64,000 bases of DNA, taken from positions 70,604,040-70,668,039 of the forward strand of contig OZ012684.1 of NCBI GenBank assembly GCA_963942565.1. Direction: 5' to 3'. This document shows, one piece after another, positions 49,301 to 59,060 of the stretch (position 1 is the stretch's first letter; the number at the start of each line of letters is the position of its first letter). The stretch comes from Maea johnstoni (taxonomy: Eukaryota; Annelida; Polychaeta; Spionida; Magelonidae). Below the pieces are notes generated by a model. It did no database searches, was not told where the DNA came from, and was given only the letters and a program-made list of their open reading frames with translations. Both the position numbers and the translations under genes were made by a program.

Positions 49301-49578
49301 TCTCGTAAGCTTCACCACATGTCCAGTTTACAGGATTTCCTGCATGAGGGTTCATATACTAATAATGATCCTTATAAAGTAGTTAGTGAAATTTGAAATG
49401 CCTAATGCCATTGAAGCATACCAGTCATAGGTGGCCTTCTCCCATGGCTGGTCCTTACTGCTTGTTGAAAAGCAGAATCATGTTCCAAGTCATCTGTATC
49501 GAGTGTTGCATTATAATCGTTGAATCCACCATACATATCATCCTCATCCTCCCCTCCGAGATGAACGTTTTCCATCAT
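28053..49578 (-). CDS. IFT88: IFT88, intraflagellar transport protein 88 (complete, 21 coding exons)
   Basis: Coding exons in transcript order: 49422-49578, 48835-48990, 47785-47857, 46546-46636, 45981-46085, 43789-43891, 43047-43161, 42363-42594, 41726-41796, 40835-40921, 40383-40482, 39702-39788, 37959-38028, 36776-36892, 36156-36264, 34361-34511, 33461-33695, 32460-32566, 31872-31956, 28907-29047, 28053-28180. All borders are GT/AG and phases sum to 2520 nt, or 839 residues (human about 824-833). IFT88 is a TPR scaffold of the IFT-B core that carries cargo along cilia. Residues 1-160 are low-complexity, with FQQAVRTSHGRRPP and RPMTAVRAAG as in vertebrates. TPR helices fill about 190-720 (MGNIYFKQRNYAKAVKFYRM, GDKSQAFQYHYD, VIEWLGAYYID). 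A Ser/Arg/Gly-rich linker precedes the acidic tail ending ADEELGDDLLPE. The start is the first ATG of an ATGATGG pair. No lesion found. Confidence 0.96.
32757..33460 (-). repeat. 70-bp ladder duplicating the end and splice donor of IFT88 coding exon 17
   Basis: About ten head-to-tail copies of a 70-71-bp unit lie directly downstream of the true donor. The unit matches the last about 60 coding bases of exon 17 plus its donor, GTGAGTATCT. Exon-edge equivalents fall at 33391, 33321, 33251, 33180, 33109 and 33038 with the exact donor, then at more decayed 32967, 32898, 32827 and 32757. Similarity falls with distance from the exon. Confidence 0.88.
33925..34130 (+). repeat. SINE-like degenerate copy in an IFT88 intron
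   Basis: Phrases CTCTGGGTTCTAATGCAACT and CCCAGGTACTCTGGTTTC resemble the B-box and body of the copy at 62815-62950. Heavily decayed; lies between coding exons 16 and 17. Confidence 0.35.
34672..35305 (-). repeat. Repeated fragments of the 5' edge of IFT88 coding exon 16
   Basis: The plus-strand phrase CCTGGTCACTATCATCTATC, the start of exon 16 read backwards, recurs near 34674 and, varied, near 34916 and 35276. The first copy keeps its acceptor (CTCAG|CTATGATAAG, exon-start equivalent at 34700). A 70-bp inner duplication lies at about 34767-34909. The MITE at 34953-35189 has split the array. Confidence 0.75.
34953..35189. mobile_element. 237-bp MITE, copy B (GTGCAACATA ends)
   Basis: Ends TAGGGTGCAACATA and TATGTTGCACGCTG; direct repeat AAGCA at 34948-34952 and 35190-35194. 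The interior matches copy A at 4162-4366. It lies inside the exon-16 fragment array of IFT88. Confidence 0.75.
35433..36128. mobile_element. 696-bp Tc1/mariner-like non-autonomous element
   Basis: Inverted ends of about 40 bp (CTGTACACTGTCTTAATATT and, reversed, CTGTACACTGCCTTAATAGT), each bordered by TA. The inner ends carry GTCCGGATT / AATCCGGA phrases. No transposase frame. The right end lies 26 bases downstream of the donor of IFT88 coding exon 15. Confidence 0.8.
37110..37464. mobile_element. MITE-like 'CTAGCCCTGA' repeat
   Basis: Ends CAGGACTCAACATTAAG and CTTAACGTCGAGCCCTG are inverted. CCTTTT lies outside each end. Inside are several TAGCCCTGA modules shared with 3655-3830. Non-coding; lies between IFT88 coding exons 13 and 14. 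Confidence 0.6.
37851..37917 (-). pseudogene. Decayed tandem copy of IFT88 coding exon 13
   Basis: Lies 108 bp downstream, in transcript sense, of the true exon (37959-38028). It matches nearly throughout, including the donor (CCTGCAG|GTGTGTG). Read in the exon frame it has a TAG where the true exon has Glu (AYAEVA), and there is no AG acceptor at its start. Confidence 0.8.
39822..39970. repeat. Short degenerate repeat (GTTGAACACCTCAATAA)
   Basis: About five phrases of 20-25 bases built on TTGAACACCTCAATAA, in an IFT88 intron just upstream of coding exon 12. A second small direct repeat (AATTTTACATAATAGCCCAA) lies at 38972 and about 39052. Confidence 0.5.
43277..43336. repeat. (TA)n microsatellite
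   Basis: About 30 TA units in the IFT88 intron downstream of coding exon 6. A shorter TA run is at about 29440-29452. Confidence 0.9.
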
Positions 49579-49639
49579 GGTGAGGCGGTTAAGTCCAGCC
49601 AGCTTAAGTCAGCACCTCCACTTGGATGTTAAGATCTTT

Positions 49640-51118
49640 AAAATGAAATGATACACAGCAATTCAATAATAATCATCTTTCAAGTCAAAATGAAATAAAA
49701 CAGTTTAATACAATCTAATTTCAAGCCGTATAGCTCAACAAAATTGGATAATAATTACTAGCCTTGACGTTTTGATAGCCCGAAAACAAAAGGGATAAAC
49801 ACCAAAGTGCTCAAAAATACTTAAAAATGGTAATGCATGATGCCCAATTTTGCTAATCTAATAGTATTTTACATTTCCTAGGGCTAGCAGCAGCAGAATA
49901 AATCTCTGTTATCAAGCCTAGGGACTAAACAACTAAAAAAGTAAAGCAAATATAAAGAGCAATGCAAAAAGTGAAGAAGTTGTGATGACATAAGTTTGAG
50001 CTTAAAAGAGAGAGATAGCCATGTTAATGCTGACAATCCACAGGGGGGGGGGATAGGACAACAAGACAAAGGTGTACAGCCAAAAACGCAGATTCGCAAA
50101 AATTAGGCCTATAGTCTGTCTGACTCAAGTTTGGCAATCACTTTTTCCATTTTTTTTGTGACAAAACGCTCTAGTTTGCTTTTCAAACTTGGCAAACATC
50201 TTAGGAGCAGTACTACGTGTTTGTATTAACATACTTTTTGTCTCAACTCCGCAAAATGTTGATTTTGTTCATTAGGTCCCATTTAGTAAAATTTGCCCAT
50301 TGCCAACAATACAAACACGAGAGATTTGTATTGTTGGCAATGGGCAAATTTTATAATGGGATCTAATAAGTGATATCATTTATCATTAGACAGATTTTGG
50401 ACTTAAAAAATAATATTTCAAGAAGAAAAGTCAGGGCAGCTAGGCGCTATAACTGTAGGAGGTCTTGGTTTTGTGGCATAATTACGTCTAGAATTAAAAT
50501 TCAGAATTAAATAAAAACATACATATCGAAACCAGGAATGTAATATAGATATACGTCTCTGTCGAAACACAGAATACTTAATAAGAATGTTTATGACACT
50601 TAAAATGTGGAGAATAAGTGAAGTTCAATTACTGAATTAGGGGAATATGAAGGTTTATTCCAGGAAAGCCCAATGAGTCATTGGCCAGTTTTGCGATCAG
50701 CCATTTAGATAGTCGGCAATTTTCAGATTGGCAATTTTGACCGACATTCAAGACAAACACCACAATAAATCTTTATTTTGTTTATTTTCAGACTGTTGCA
50801 AGGGCCCATGTCTGAACTTGAACCTATATTATATCTGGGAGTAGTAGACAGGGAGTGGGCACTGTGCATGCGTCATCAAATTTCGCTGCCTCACACCACT
50901 ATGAGTCATAGATAACATGTGTACCCCAGGATTGACTGCCTGCTGGTTTCACAGGCCCTGGGTCAGACTGAAATTGCCGCGAAACCAATCACATGACCAA
51001 TACTTCCCCAGGCTACACCGCGTAACCCGAGGCGCACATACCGTAGGTACTAGCATGCTGTGCCTATGGGGTTGTGGATCAAGGGGATGTATTTCTCTGA
51101 TTATATACTGATTGATAT
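49640..51118. other. Upstream of IFT88, no gene seen
   Basis: Apart from the palindrome at 50271-50367 I see no conserved frame. If the leader exon proposed near 56005 is right, this is the first IFT88 intron. Confidence 0.35.
50271..50367. repeat. 97-bp palindrome
   Basis: Arms ATTAGGTCCCATTTAGTAAA and, reversed, TAGATCCCATTATAAAA run into perfect inner arms (TTTGCCCATTGCCAACAATA). The loop of about 9 bases is near 50315. Resembles a foldback MITE; no coding potential. Confidence 0.75.
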
Positions 51119-51154
51119 TATACAAATATGCCATGCCAGTGAGGGTAACATGAT

Positions 51155-51233
51155 GGAATGTTTCCCCGAGGGAGGATGGTTTTCCCGAGGGCGGAGCCCG
51201 AGGGAAAACCATCCTCCCGAGGGGAAACATTCC
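51155..51233. repeat. Foldback palindrome nested in the left inverted end
   Basis: GGAATGTTTCCCCGAGGG pairs with its inverse at 51216-51233 through a continuous stem, with a GAGGGCGGAGCCCGAGGG centre. The opposite end of the 4.3-kb unit lacks it, so it is a later insertion. Confidence 0.8.
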
Positions 51234-52549
51234 CTCGGGTTAGCCACAATCAGGGTGCTCTTAGCAAATTTTACATGTTACCAGCTTGTTACAGAAAAAG
51301 TTATGCCTATATACACCAATTGTGAGTCAATTCTAATAGTACTTAGGTAGTTCTTGAAGGCGCAAACAAAAAAAGTGCAGAAATATGTTGAACGGTCCCC
51401 AAAATATGCAGGAAACGGCTCAAAAATGCCCCATTTTTGGCGTTACCAGTTTGCACTCAAAAAAACACTAAAATTGTAAGGTTGATAATTAAATGCCAGA
51501 ATGGTTTCATTCTGTATGTAAGATTTTTCTTTAAAGAGAAAAAGGTATAGATTTTACTGCAATTTGAATTATGCGGATCGAGTGATTGGTTCCGAAGTTA
51601 CAGCATTTTATTTGAAAAGTGCTCTTCGTTACCAATTTGTGTTTTTGTTACACCAATGAAATATAAATCAATGTAGCTGAACAATAAAAGGGCACTGGGA
51701 CAGATAAATATGCATTTTCCCTCAGTACAAATGTCTGCAATGACTTCCAAGTATTAAAAGTCCAGTGATCATAGTAAAAAGTTAGATACTGGATTAAACC
51801 CTTGGGCTAGTTGAGTCTCGTAGAAAATCCGTAGTGTCCGCAACGGTCCTGTACACAATAAACTGCATAAGCTCAAGACTATCTACCATTATCAATTCAT
51901 GCTTTGAACCCCAGATATGAAACACCATTAAATTGGGTTTGATACCTGTACATGGAATGGTGTTAGAGGCTCAAGAAGCTGAAATGTAGAGTCCGCAACT
52001 TTTGTAGTGTCCGCAACGCATGTAGTTTTCCATTAAAATCTTATGAATATTGATATATAATGTTACTGTTTTATGATGAACTTTCAATAACTCTGTCTTA
52101 CTGCTTGTATGGACTTAAATTAGGTCCTTTATAATGGTTTTATTTTAAAATATTTAGAATTTACAAAGTTCAGAGTATTTCAAGATGAAACCATTATAAA
52201 GATCCCAATTTCAATCCATACAAGCAATAATTAAGAAGTTGAAGGTTAATCATAAAAAAGTCACATTATATGTCCAGGATCAAAAGTTCCAAACCTTGTA
52301 AATCCCTATTCATGTGCACACTTTAAAGAAGCCTTTGAAGCTTTTTGTCTAGGGCTGAATCAGTTCTTTTGGCTATTTGCCCCTCCTCCAACAGAAAGAT
52401 GAAACAAAATTGAATGATTGGCAGTGTTGAAAGACATATCTTTATCAAAGACCAATGAGACAGTATTTCAAAAACACACCCCTTGTGGACAAGAACCAAT
52501 CACTTCTTATTCTTCATCAGCGCTCAACATTATCATAGTCCCATCTCCC

Positions 52550-52760
52550 AGGGGACCTAAATTCCCAAAACAGCCCTGTCAGGCTACCTAAAGTTGGATT
52601 CAGGTAGTCCCGTTGGACTACCTGAATCCTGGTAAAGTTCCCGTCTAAATCACTACAAAATGGTAGCGAAAAAAGTGGTGGGACTACCTAAGATGGTGGC
52701 AGGACTACCTGATTTTGGGTTCAGGTAGCCCCGCCAGCCTACCTGGTCCTTCTGGGGACC
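52550..52760. repeat. 'CAGGTAGTCC' module repeat
   Basis: GGACTACCTGAATCC, its inverse GGATTCAGGTAGTCC and variants appear at least five times, between CTCAACATT at 52525 and GTCAAGCCCTG at 52763. The outer phrases resemble the ends of the element at 37110-37464. Just upstream of the basic ORF. Confidence 0.5.
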
Positions 52761-52853
52761 GTCAAGCCCTGTTCATGAATACTTAAAATAGCATGTGGTG
52801 AAGCCCAGAGTTCCTCAAAAAGCATTTCAGTTGAGAGTTCAAGTTGCAAATCA

Positions 52854-53525
52854 ATGGCTACCATGGATGCTAAACCAAAGGCATTAACATCAATGGAGCG
52901 CAGCCGGAAGTTCAGAGAGAGACTAAAAAGAGATAGACTACGTTCTGAGGGAGCCAGAAAGAAAGATAGGGAGCGAAAAAGAAAAGCACGGAAGAAGCAA
53001 AAGGAAGAAATGTCTGAGGCAGAAAAAGAGATAGCTCGAATGAAAAAAAGGGATGAGATGAGAAAGTACAGACAAAAAAAGAAAGAGATTGATGAGTTGA
53101 GGCTATTGAAAAAGGAGGGAGGAAAAAAGTCTGCGAGGAAGAAGAAGGCCAGGCAGGCATCCAAAAAAAGATGGGAGAAAATCCAACAGGAAAAGCACAG
53201 AAAAGAGCGAAAGAAACTAATGGTAAAGAACTGGAGAATGAGACTCAAGCTGAAAGATCCAGGGGAGGGAACAAGCAAAGGCATTTCCTCGTACTGGGCT
53301 ACTTATAGAGCCTCTTTACAGGCAAAGAAAACTCTCCCAAAAACACCACAGAAAAGGGCAGCAGTCCTGGAAAAACTCTGCCAATCTTCACCAAGAACAG
53401 CAACTATTTTGGAGCGTAAAGGAATCCTGAAGCCCTCATCTTGTAAATCTCTTGATATGGGAGCTAAACTCAAAAGCCCAGCGGGAGAAAGGAAAGAACC
53501 CCCCTTCCCATATCTTTATAGCTGA
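52854..53525 (+). CDS. Uncharacterised basic coiled-coil protein, probably mobile-element-borne
   Basis: 223 residues. About residues 15-130 are a highly charged Lys/Arg/Glu helix (RKKDRERKRKARKKQKEEM). A KKTLPKTPQKRAAVLEKLCQ block follows near 160-185, then SSPRTATILERKGILKP. From memory, similar N-terminal blocks occur in large multicopy uncharacterised proteins of fish, corals and molluscs; I cannot name a domain. A second ATG at 52863 has the better context (ACCATGG). Its position inside inverted ends suggests it belongs to that 4.3-kb unit. The antisense 181-codon frame is a shadow. Confidence 0.5.
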   Translation: MATMDAKPKALTSMERSRKFRERLKRDRLRSEGARKKDRERKRKARKKQKEEMSEAEKEIARMKKRDEMRKYRQKKKEIDELRLLKKEGGKKSARKKKARQASKKRWEKIQQEKHRKERKKLMVKNWRMRLKLKDPGEGTSKGISSYWATYRASLQAKKTLPKTPQKRAAVLEKLCQSSPRTATILERKGILKPSSCKSLDMGAKLKSPAGERKEPPFPYLYS

Positions 53526-53899
53526 GGTAAATACATGAATAAAACATAAAATGTATGAAATCGTATATGCGTCAGCCACGAAATGTGGTAATCGTTATTT
53601 GTAAATGTATATTAAATGTTAAAAATACTCTTAATACTATGAAGAAATCAAGCCATGATGAACTGGTAATATACCCTGTCTGTAACACATTTTATATTTA
53701 CTCAGCAAAATGCTTTAAGAATTCTGATAAGTCCTTTAAAACTACCATGTCCAAGTTGCACTTAAATAAAAAACAAGTAAAATTCCATTATGTATATTCA
53801 TTTATATTTATATTGTTAATTAGATATATCATTGAAATGAAATATGTTGCTGGTTGTATATTATACACTATGTCACAACCAATTCTGTTTTACCTTCAG

Positions 53900-54133
53900 G
53901 TCCTGGAAGACCATGAGGATGATATGCTGGTATCATTCATGGTAAAGACAGGGGACCTGTACTATTGGCCAGAACCACCTGATATTGCCTTACAGGCAAA
54001 ACAAGACATTGTTTGTCGAATTAATTCTCCTGAATTGGTCAATGAAAGGGCACAATTTCGATTCGCCAAAAGTGACTTTACATACATTAAAGAGTGCTTG
54101 GCAAACCAGAAGGCTGTGGTGTATTTCAAATAG
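53900..54133 (+). CDS. Possible C-terminal exon (Tudor-like strand pattern)
   Basis: Opens after a good acceptor (TGTTTTACCTTCAG) with VLEDHEDDMLVSFMVK, YYWPEPPDIA and IVCRINSPEL, ending at a TAG. The pattern of short strands with a WPEP turn recalls the C-terminal module of the same multicopy protein family. Upstream of 53900 the frame has no similarity. Joining to the ORF at 52854 by splicing is not shown: the best donor, GAG|GTAAAT at 53525, follows that ORF's stop. Confidence 0.4.
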   Translation, partial: VLEDHEDDMLVSFMVKTGDLYYWPEPPDIALQAKQDIVCRINSPELVNERAQFRFAKSDFTYIKECLANQKAVVYFK

Positions 54134-55710
54134 ACTGACAATGTAGGACCGTCAAATATTTGCAATATAGTAGTATCATGATCATATATGTGATAATTCA
54201 CTGTGTAAGATACAAGCACAAGTGAAAATTTTGTAATAAAGACAATTTCTGTTTTGTATAGTTTTTCTTTAGATTCTATGTAATTCTATACAATTCTATA
54301 TTGTATTCATGCAATGTATACCTTTTTGTTATCGTAAGCTACAGTTTAAAGCAAGATATAGATCATCCAATTTCATTTCATTTACTTTTTCAATATTTGG
54401 TAAAAATGGTAGTGTCCGCAACATGTAAACATTGATAACAATCCATATATCTTTTCAATGTAAGATAAGAAATATCTTATCAGTGCATTGTGATATCAAT
54501 TCTGTAAATCAAAGAAAGAATGAAGACTGAACTTTAATGTGAAAAGGTGAAATTTCCTCATTGTATATACTATCTTAATTCAAAAGTACAACTTTGCCAA
54601 AAGCGGTTCTTTCTATGACCAATTAAGAGGTCATTACCTGTAATTCTATTTGTTCTGCCAATATGCTCAAGTAATTTGGCTAAAAAGATATGTTTTTTCT
54701 ATTTATGTTATTGCTCTGTCAATAAAACAATTTTCAAATACACCATGTGCCTGTTGTAGTGTCCGCAACAAAAAGGGGTTGCTTTCCTTATTGTTATGGG
54801 AGTAAAATATGGATGCACGTCGAATGATTCACTTGTTAAATCAGTTAGATAACATATCAAAGACATAAGTCATGGCTACTTTAGCCCTGAATTTGCAAGT
54901 ATTTCATCTCTATGATAGTTGAAAGTAAAGTAAATTTCTGTGAACAAAATGGTCAGCAAAAGTGAAAAATCTCCTAATTTTGTTCATGTGGATAGCACAA
55001 ATACTAAAGATCTCTGGAACCTTGACTCTATTTAAACTTATCACATATATCCATAAAAGTTGACCAAAAGTTGTATTCTTTGCAAGCTGTTCACCTGAGT
55101 CCTGAAATGGCCATAAGAATATAAGACCAATGGAAATGTAGTGTCCGCAACGGTGAAATTTTCAAGCAAAAGGTACTGACATACCATTGACTGCAACTTT
55201 TTAACCGTGATAGATAACTTCAGGAAACTTCAGGATCTTATGGGGAAGGGTTTGGGCAAAAAATTAAAAACATTACTTTTGCTCCATGATGACCTTCATT
55301 TTTTGATGGTAGTGCAAATTTAGTGACACCCTGATTGTGGCTAACCCGCATGTTACCCACACTGGCATCATAGTGGCATGGCATATTTGTTTTATTATAC
55401 CGAACAAACCCATTTGTAATTTAAACAAAGCAAGGTCACAGATGACTGGTGATTCACACATTCCCCGCTAGGTGTCGCTAGTGGCAACGGGCAACATGAA
55501 GCCCTCACTGATGGCATCAGGCAACATGATGATTGTTAACTGTTAAGTCAGCCAATCACGGCTTACGATCTTCAAGTGAGGTATAATAAAAAGGAATGTC
55601 CCACGTAAACAAAAAGGGGAATCCAAAAAGTTATCACGAGATCACACAGTTTAAGAAGTGTATGTTTTTCCTTTTTGCTTAACTGTACTCTGACAGTCTC
55701 TGAGAAGACT

Positions 55711-55745
55711 GATAAATTGTTGTTGTTGTTGTTGTTGTTGCTGTT
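55711..55745. repeat. (TTG)n microsatellite
   Basis: About ten TTG units with one CTG; the poly-Gln frame on the minus strand is explained by it. Confidence 0.85.
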
Positions 55746-56004
55746 GTTTGAGATCCGTAACTACAGACAGCTTGGTTTCCCAGAGCTGCCTTTGGCTGCT
55801 GTTGCTAATGACTCTTTCTAAACATCGCTCAACTGACAAGTGAAACAGTCCCTTCCCCTAACAGTTTTCTGATAATCCTCGATGCCAGATACATATCAGA
55901 TTGATTCATTACGAGGAATAATATCAATACTATTGTCTTTCAGCAAAATATTTAAAGTAAGTCGAACGACAGGTGATTAAAAAGCATATTAAATAGGGAC
56001 TCAC

Positions 56005-56110
56005 TGTGTATATTGGTGGAGGGTGCCGTTGGCCAGATCGGAATTTCTTTACCCACAATGCTCTGTGGGTAACCAACGCGCATGCCCGCGCACCTTATTT
56101 CCGGGGTAAA
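56005..56110 (-). promoter_or_regulatory. Candidate distal promoter and non-coding first exon of IFT88
   Basis: On the minus strand an NRF1-like GCGCGGGCATGCGC (56078-56091) precedes a possible exon ending TACACA|GTGAGTCC at 56005. A plausible acceptor (TTTCATTTTAAAG) lies near 49640, 60 bases before the IFT88 ATG. If correct, the 4.3-kb unit sits in IFT88 intron 1. Inference only. Confidence 0.28.
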
Positions 56111-57959
56111 TGTAAACAAACATTTCCATGGTGCACGTGTGAAACAGAATTTGTTTGCAAAGTCGTCTATTGAGGGAGAGTAAATAAAATCACATTTTAA
56201 CCGGCCCGAAAATGCGACAGAGGGAGGGTATTTTTTTAACCGCGCATTCCAATTAGATGGTAAATAAAACTTTCTTTGTTTACCTGCCCATCCCACAGAG
56301 AGAGGGAGAGACTAAGTAAAACTTATAAGTATAATATAAGTTATAACCCGGCCCCCGCCTCTCCACATAGAGAGGGTAAATTAAACTTTTTTTGCGAGCG
56401 GGTAAAATTGTATTATTGACCCTTCCCAGATCATCTTTGGATATTTAAGTCTTTTGCTATACATTTTTGATTTTTGATATCCATAAATCAAGAGTGCATT
56501 TTTGATACCAGAAAATCGTTTGAGAATGTTCTAAGGATAGAATGTTTTAAGGATAGTGAAGTAAATATAAATGCTTTTTGGTATATAGTGGAGAAAGTTA
56601 TTGATAATAAAAAATGCTTTTTTATATCCGTGAAAATTTTATTGATATTTATTGATATTCGTATGTTATTTATTGATATCAAAAATGCTTATTTACTTCT
56701 ACTTTCGCTTGTCATGAGAATCGCACAGGTAGACCAGAAGATACGTGCATTACATAACTAACTCAATGATAACAATAATTGTTATGTTTTCCAACGATAA
56801 CTCAAAAAACGTGTTTCTCAAACTAACTTTTGAGTAAAGTGGCGCAGTCTACAGAGTGTTTGTGGTAAACTGAGGTCGAAACATAAATTGTGTAATAGAT
56901 AGAAACCTAGGAGCCACGTGTTTGGATAGGAAAAACTCGGCCCAGGAGCATAAAGTATATCAATTAATGTTTATATCGTCACCAAAGATACACATAGGTG
57001 ATCCATGACCACCCTTCTTATCGAAGCGACGTGACTTTCTATTGAACTGCTGCATAGACAAACAAGGCGGCTCTCTTGTGATAATAGTCATCTTTAGATC
57101 CCCTCAACCCAGACGGAGTAAGTCACACGGTGTGAAACAAAACACCCTTTCAGTACCATAAAAAGGTTGAACTGTTATATTATAGGACCATTTGTTTATT
57201 TGGCCATGTCTATTTACAACGCCATGGCGCTACACAACCAGTTATGCGTAGTTCATCCGATATATTAGGAACGTATCACGATCCATCGGAAGCATGTGGA
57301 GTGATAGCCTGCCTCCCAGGCCCTATTTAAATGTCTTCCATTGTGGATAGATGGCACTGCGGTATACTAGGAGCTCACTTGAAAATACCAGTAATCTCCC
57401 TCGTGTGGCAATTGTGTGAACTAAATGGCCAACAGTAGGCCACAAGTCCCTATCTAGTATAGGTGCAGGCTTCTATATATAATAAAGTAAAATCATAACA
57501 GAGCCTTGTGGCTAGGCTAGTGGAGTGATAGCTATTGCACATTTGTATCACATCCCAGCTCAAATACTCGGGGCTGATAGAACACATGGGGTTTCCTTGT
57601 AAAATGACCCAGAGGAGTGGAGATGAAAGGGGTGGAAAGTGTTATGAAGATAGTGACACTGGGTGCAAAGGTTAGTCAAATATGGTTGAGTGGTGGATCT
57701 GTAGGCCAAAATATGGAGGCCGGCACATGGATCCATTTCTCAATAGGTAGTCATTAAGGACATACAGGACAATTCGCTCAAGTCACGGATTTCCACGAAA
57801 TTTGGTACAGAAATTCCTCGGACCACCCTCTCTCGAAATCCTGAAAATTTAAGGGATGAGGTGTTTCATTCTCCCCCAACAGGGCGCCCCCTTCAGGGCA
57901 ATTTAGACAACTGTTCAAAATTCACAGATTTTCGTGTAGTAATTACAGAGAAGTAAAAT
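56111..57959. other. No gene recognised
   Basis: Around 56470-56690 phrases on GATATC and AAAATGC (TTGATATCCATAAA, GATATCAAAAATGC) repeat in both orientations and produce overlapping frames on both strands. GAGAGGGTAAAT-type phrases recur at 56170-56390. The rest is plain AT-rich DNA. Confidence 0.35.
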
Positions 57960-58465
57960 GACAGAAAAAAACGATAATGCTGTACAAATATTCTTAAGTA
58001 TATATATATATATTTCATTCTCAGTTCCAAAAATATGGTTCCATTGTTTTGTTGTCAATTTAGGGGGCGCTACTCTGGCAAGTTCACCCATGGTACCTCT
58101 GTATTATGGGAAATTGGTGAAGTTATAGAAAAAATCTCCACATACAGATTTTTCTTAAACTTGCTGTTATTGTTCTTTGGACCAAGCATTTTCATAAAAC
58201 AAATTTAAAAATGGGGGTCAACCATCTTGTTTCCAAGCTAGGGGGCGCCGCATTACCGACCTCGCATACAGAACACTTGAATATTGCATGAAGTTGGCGA
58301 AGTTATAGAAAAAATCTCCGCATTCAGATTTTTCTTAAACTTGTTGAAATTGTTATACATGTATATTTTTTCATAAAACAAATAAAAAAATAGGGGTCAA
58401 CCGTCTTGTTTTTTAAAGTAGGGGGCGCCACATTACCGACATTTCTTATAGAACACTAAAGTAAG
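57960..58465. repeat. 180-bp tandem repeat, about 2.7 copies
   Basis: GAAGTTATAGAAAAAATCTCC (cut: AAGTTATAGAAAAAATCTCC) lies at about 58120 and 58300. AGGGGGCGCCRCATTACCGAC-type phrases occur near 58060, 58240 and 58420. Non-coding. Confidence 0.8.
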
Positions 58466-58569
58466 GATTTATATTTTCAGTTATGTATGTATCCTCAGCT
58501 GTTGGAATGCTTTTTGTAAAATGTATTGCTTTGCTCTTACACTTATGAATTTAGACCAATATCACACAT

Positions 58570-58590
58570 ACCCCCCCCCCCCCCCCCCCC
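58570..58590. repeat. Poly-C tract
   Basis: A run of about 20 C, likely length-variable and error-prone. Confidence 0.9.
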
Positions 58591-58864
58591 AATTCTCAGA
58601 GGTTCAATCTAGACAGTGAGTCTCTAGTCTTGTAAATTGAATAACCACACCCCTTGTACGTCAACATCCCACTGGCTGACAAACACACTACAACTTTCAC
58701 CATGAAAACAGGCTTCAGAAACCCTTTCCTCCTCTTCTGGTCTCTTTTCTAGTCTAGACTTCCATTTCCAATATCCTTCTTGCCACCAAATCAAACAGTT
58801 CTACCACTCCCCGGCGAGTTATCGCTCATTTTGAGTGTATATTCACTGTTTCATTTGATGGCTG

Positions 58865-59060
58865 TTGAGATTTTGGCTCTATACAATTCCCGGGAAAAAC
58901 TGCTACATCAAAGGGATGCACGCGCCAGTATTTGACATGGGACGTCACTGCGCACGTGCAGAACGCAGTTGGGATTTTGGCGCTATACAATTCCCGGGAA
59001 AAACTGCCACATCAAAGGAACGCTCGCGCTAGTATCTAAAATGTGCGCGTGAAGAACGGT
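58865..59060. repeat. 105-bp tandem duplication
   Basis: TATACAATTCCCGGGAAAAA occurs at 58880 and 58985, each followed by CTGC(T/C)ACATCAAAGG. Two units, somewhat diverged. Confidence 0.8.

Larger units (their letters stand above)
51832..55151 (+). repeat. Iterated TAGTGTCCGCAAC motif
   Basis: Five full copies at 51832, 52005, 54410, 54757 and 55139, plus a partial GAGTCCGCAAC at 51989. All are on the plus strand, and I found none outside the 4.3-kb unit. They flank the ORF on both sides. Confidence 0.75.
51119..55405. mobile_element. 4.3-kb unit bounded by inverted ends, of unknown class
   Basis: The left end (ACAAATATGCCATGCCAGTG, GGTAACATG, CGGGTTAGCCACAATCAGGG) reappears in reverse complement at 55320-55390. 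The left end is opened by a nested palindrome. Inside lie a basic coiled-coil ORF (52854-53525), a possible second exon (53900-54133) and repeated TAGTGTCCGCAAC motifs. No known transposase domain was recognised and no target duplication is certain. Confidence 0.55.

Noticed and set aside
52739-53284. 181-codon minus-strand frame rich in Phe and Ser
   Set aside because: Antisense shadow of the Lys/Arg/Glu-rich coiled-coil ORF.
56474-56761. 95-codon AT-rich frame and its antisense partner
   Set aside because: Built from repeated GATATC / AAAATGC phrases; open on both strands, no known domain.
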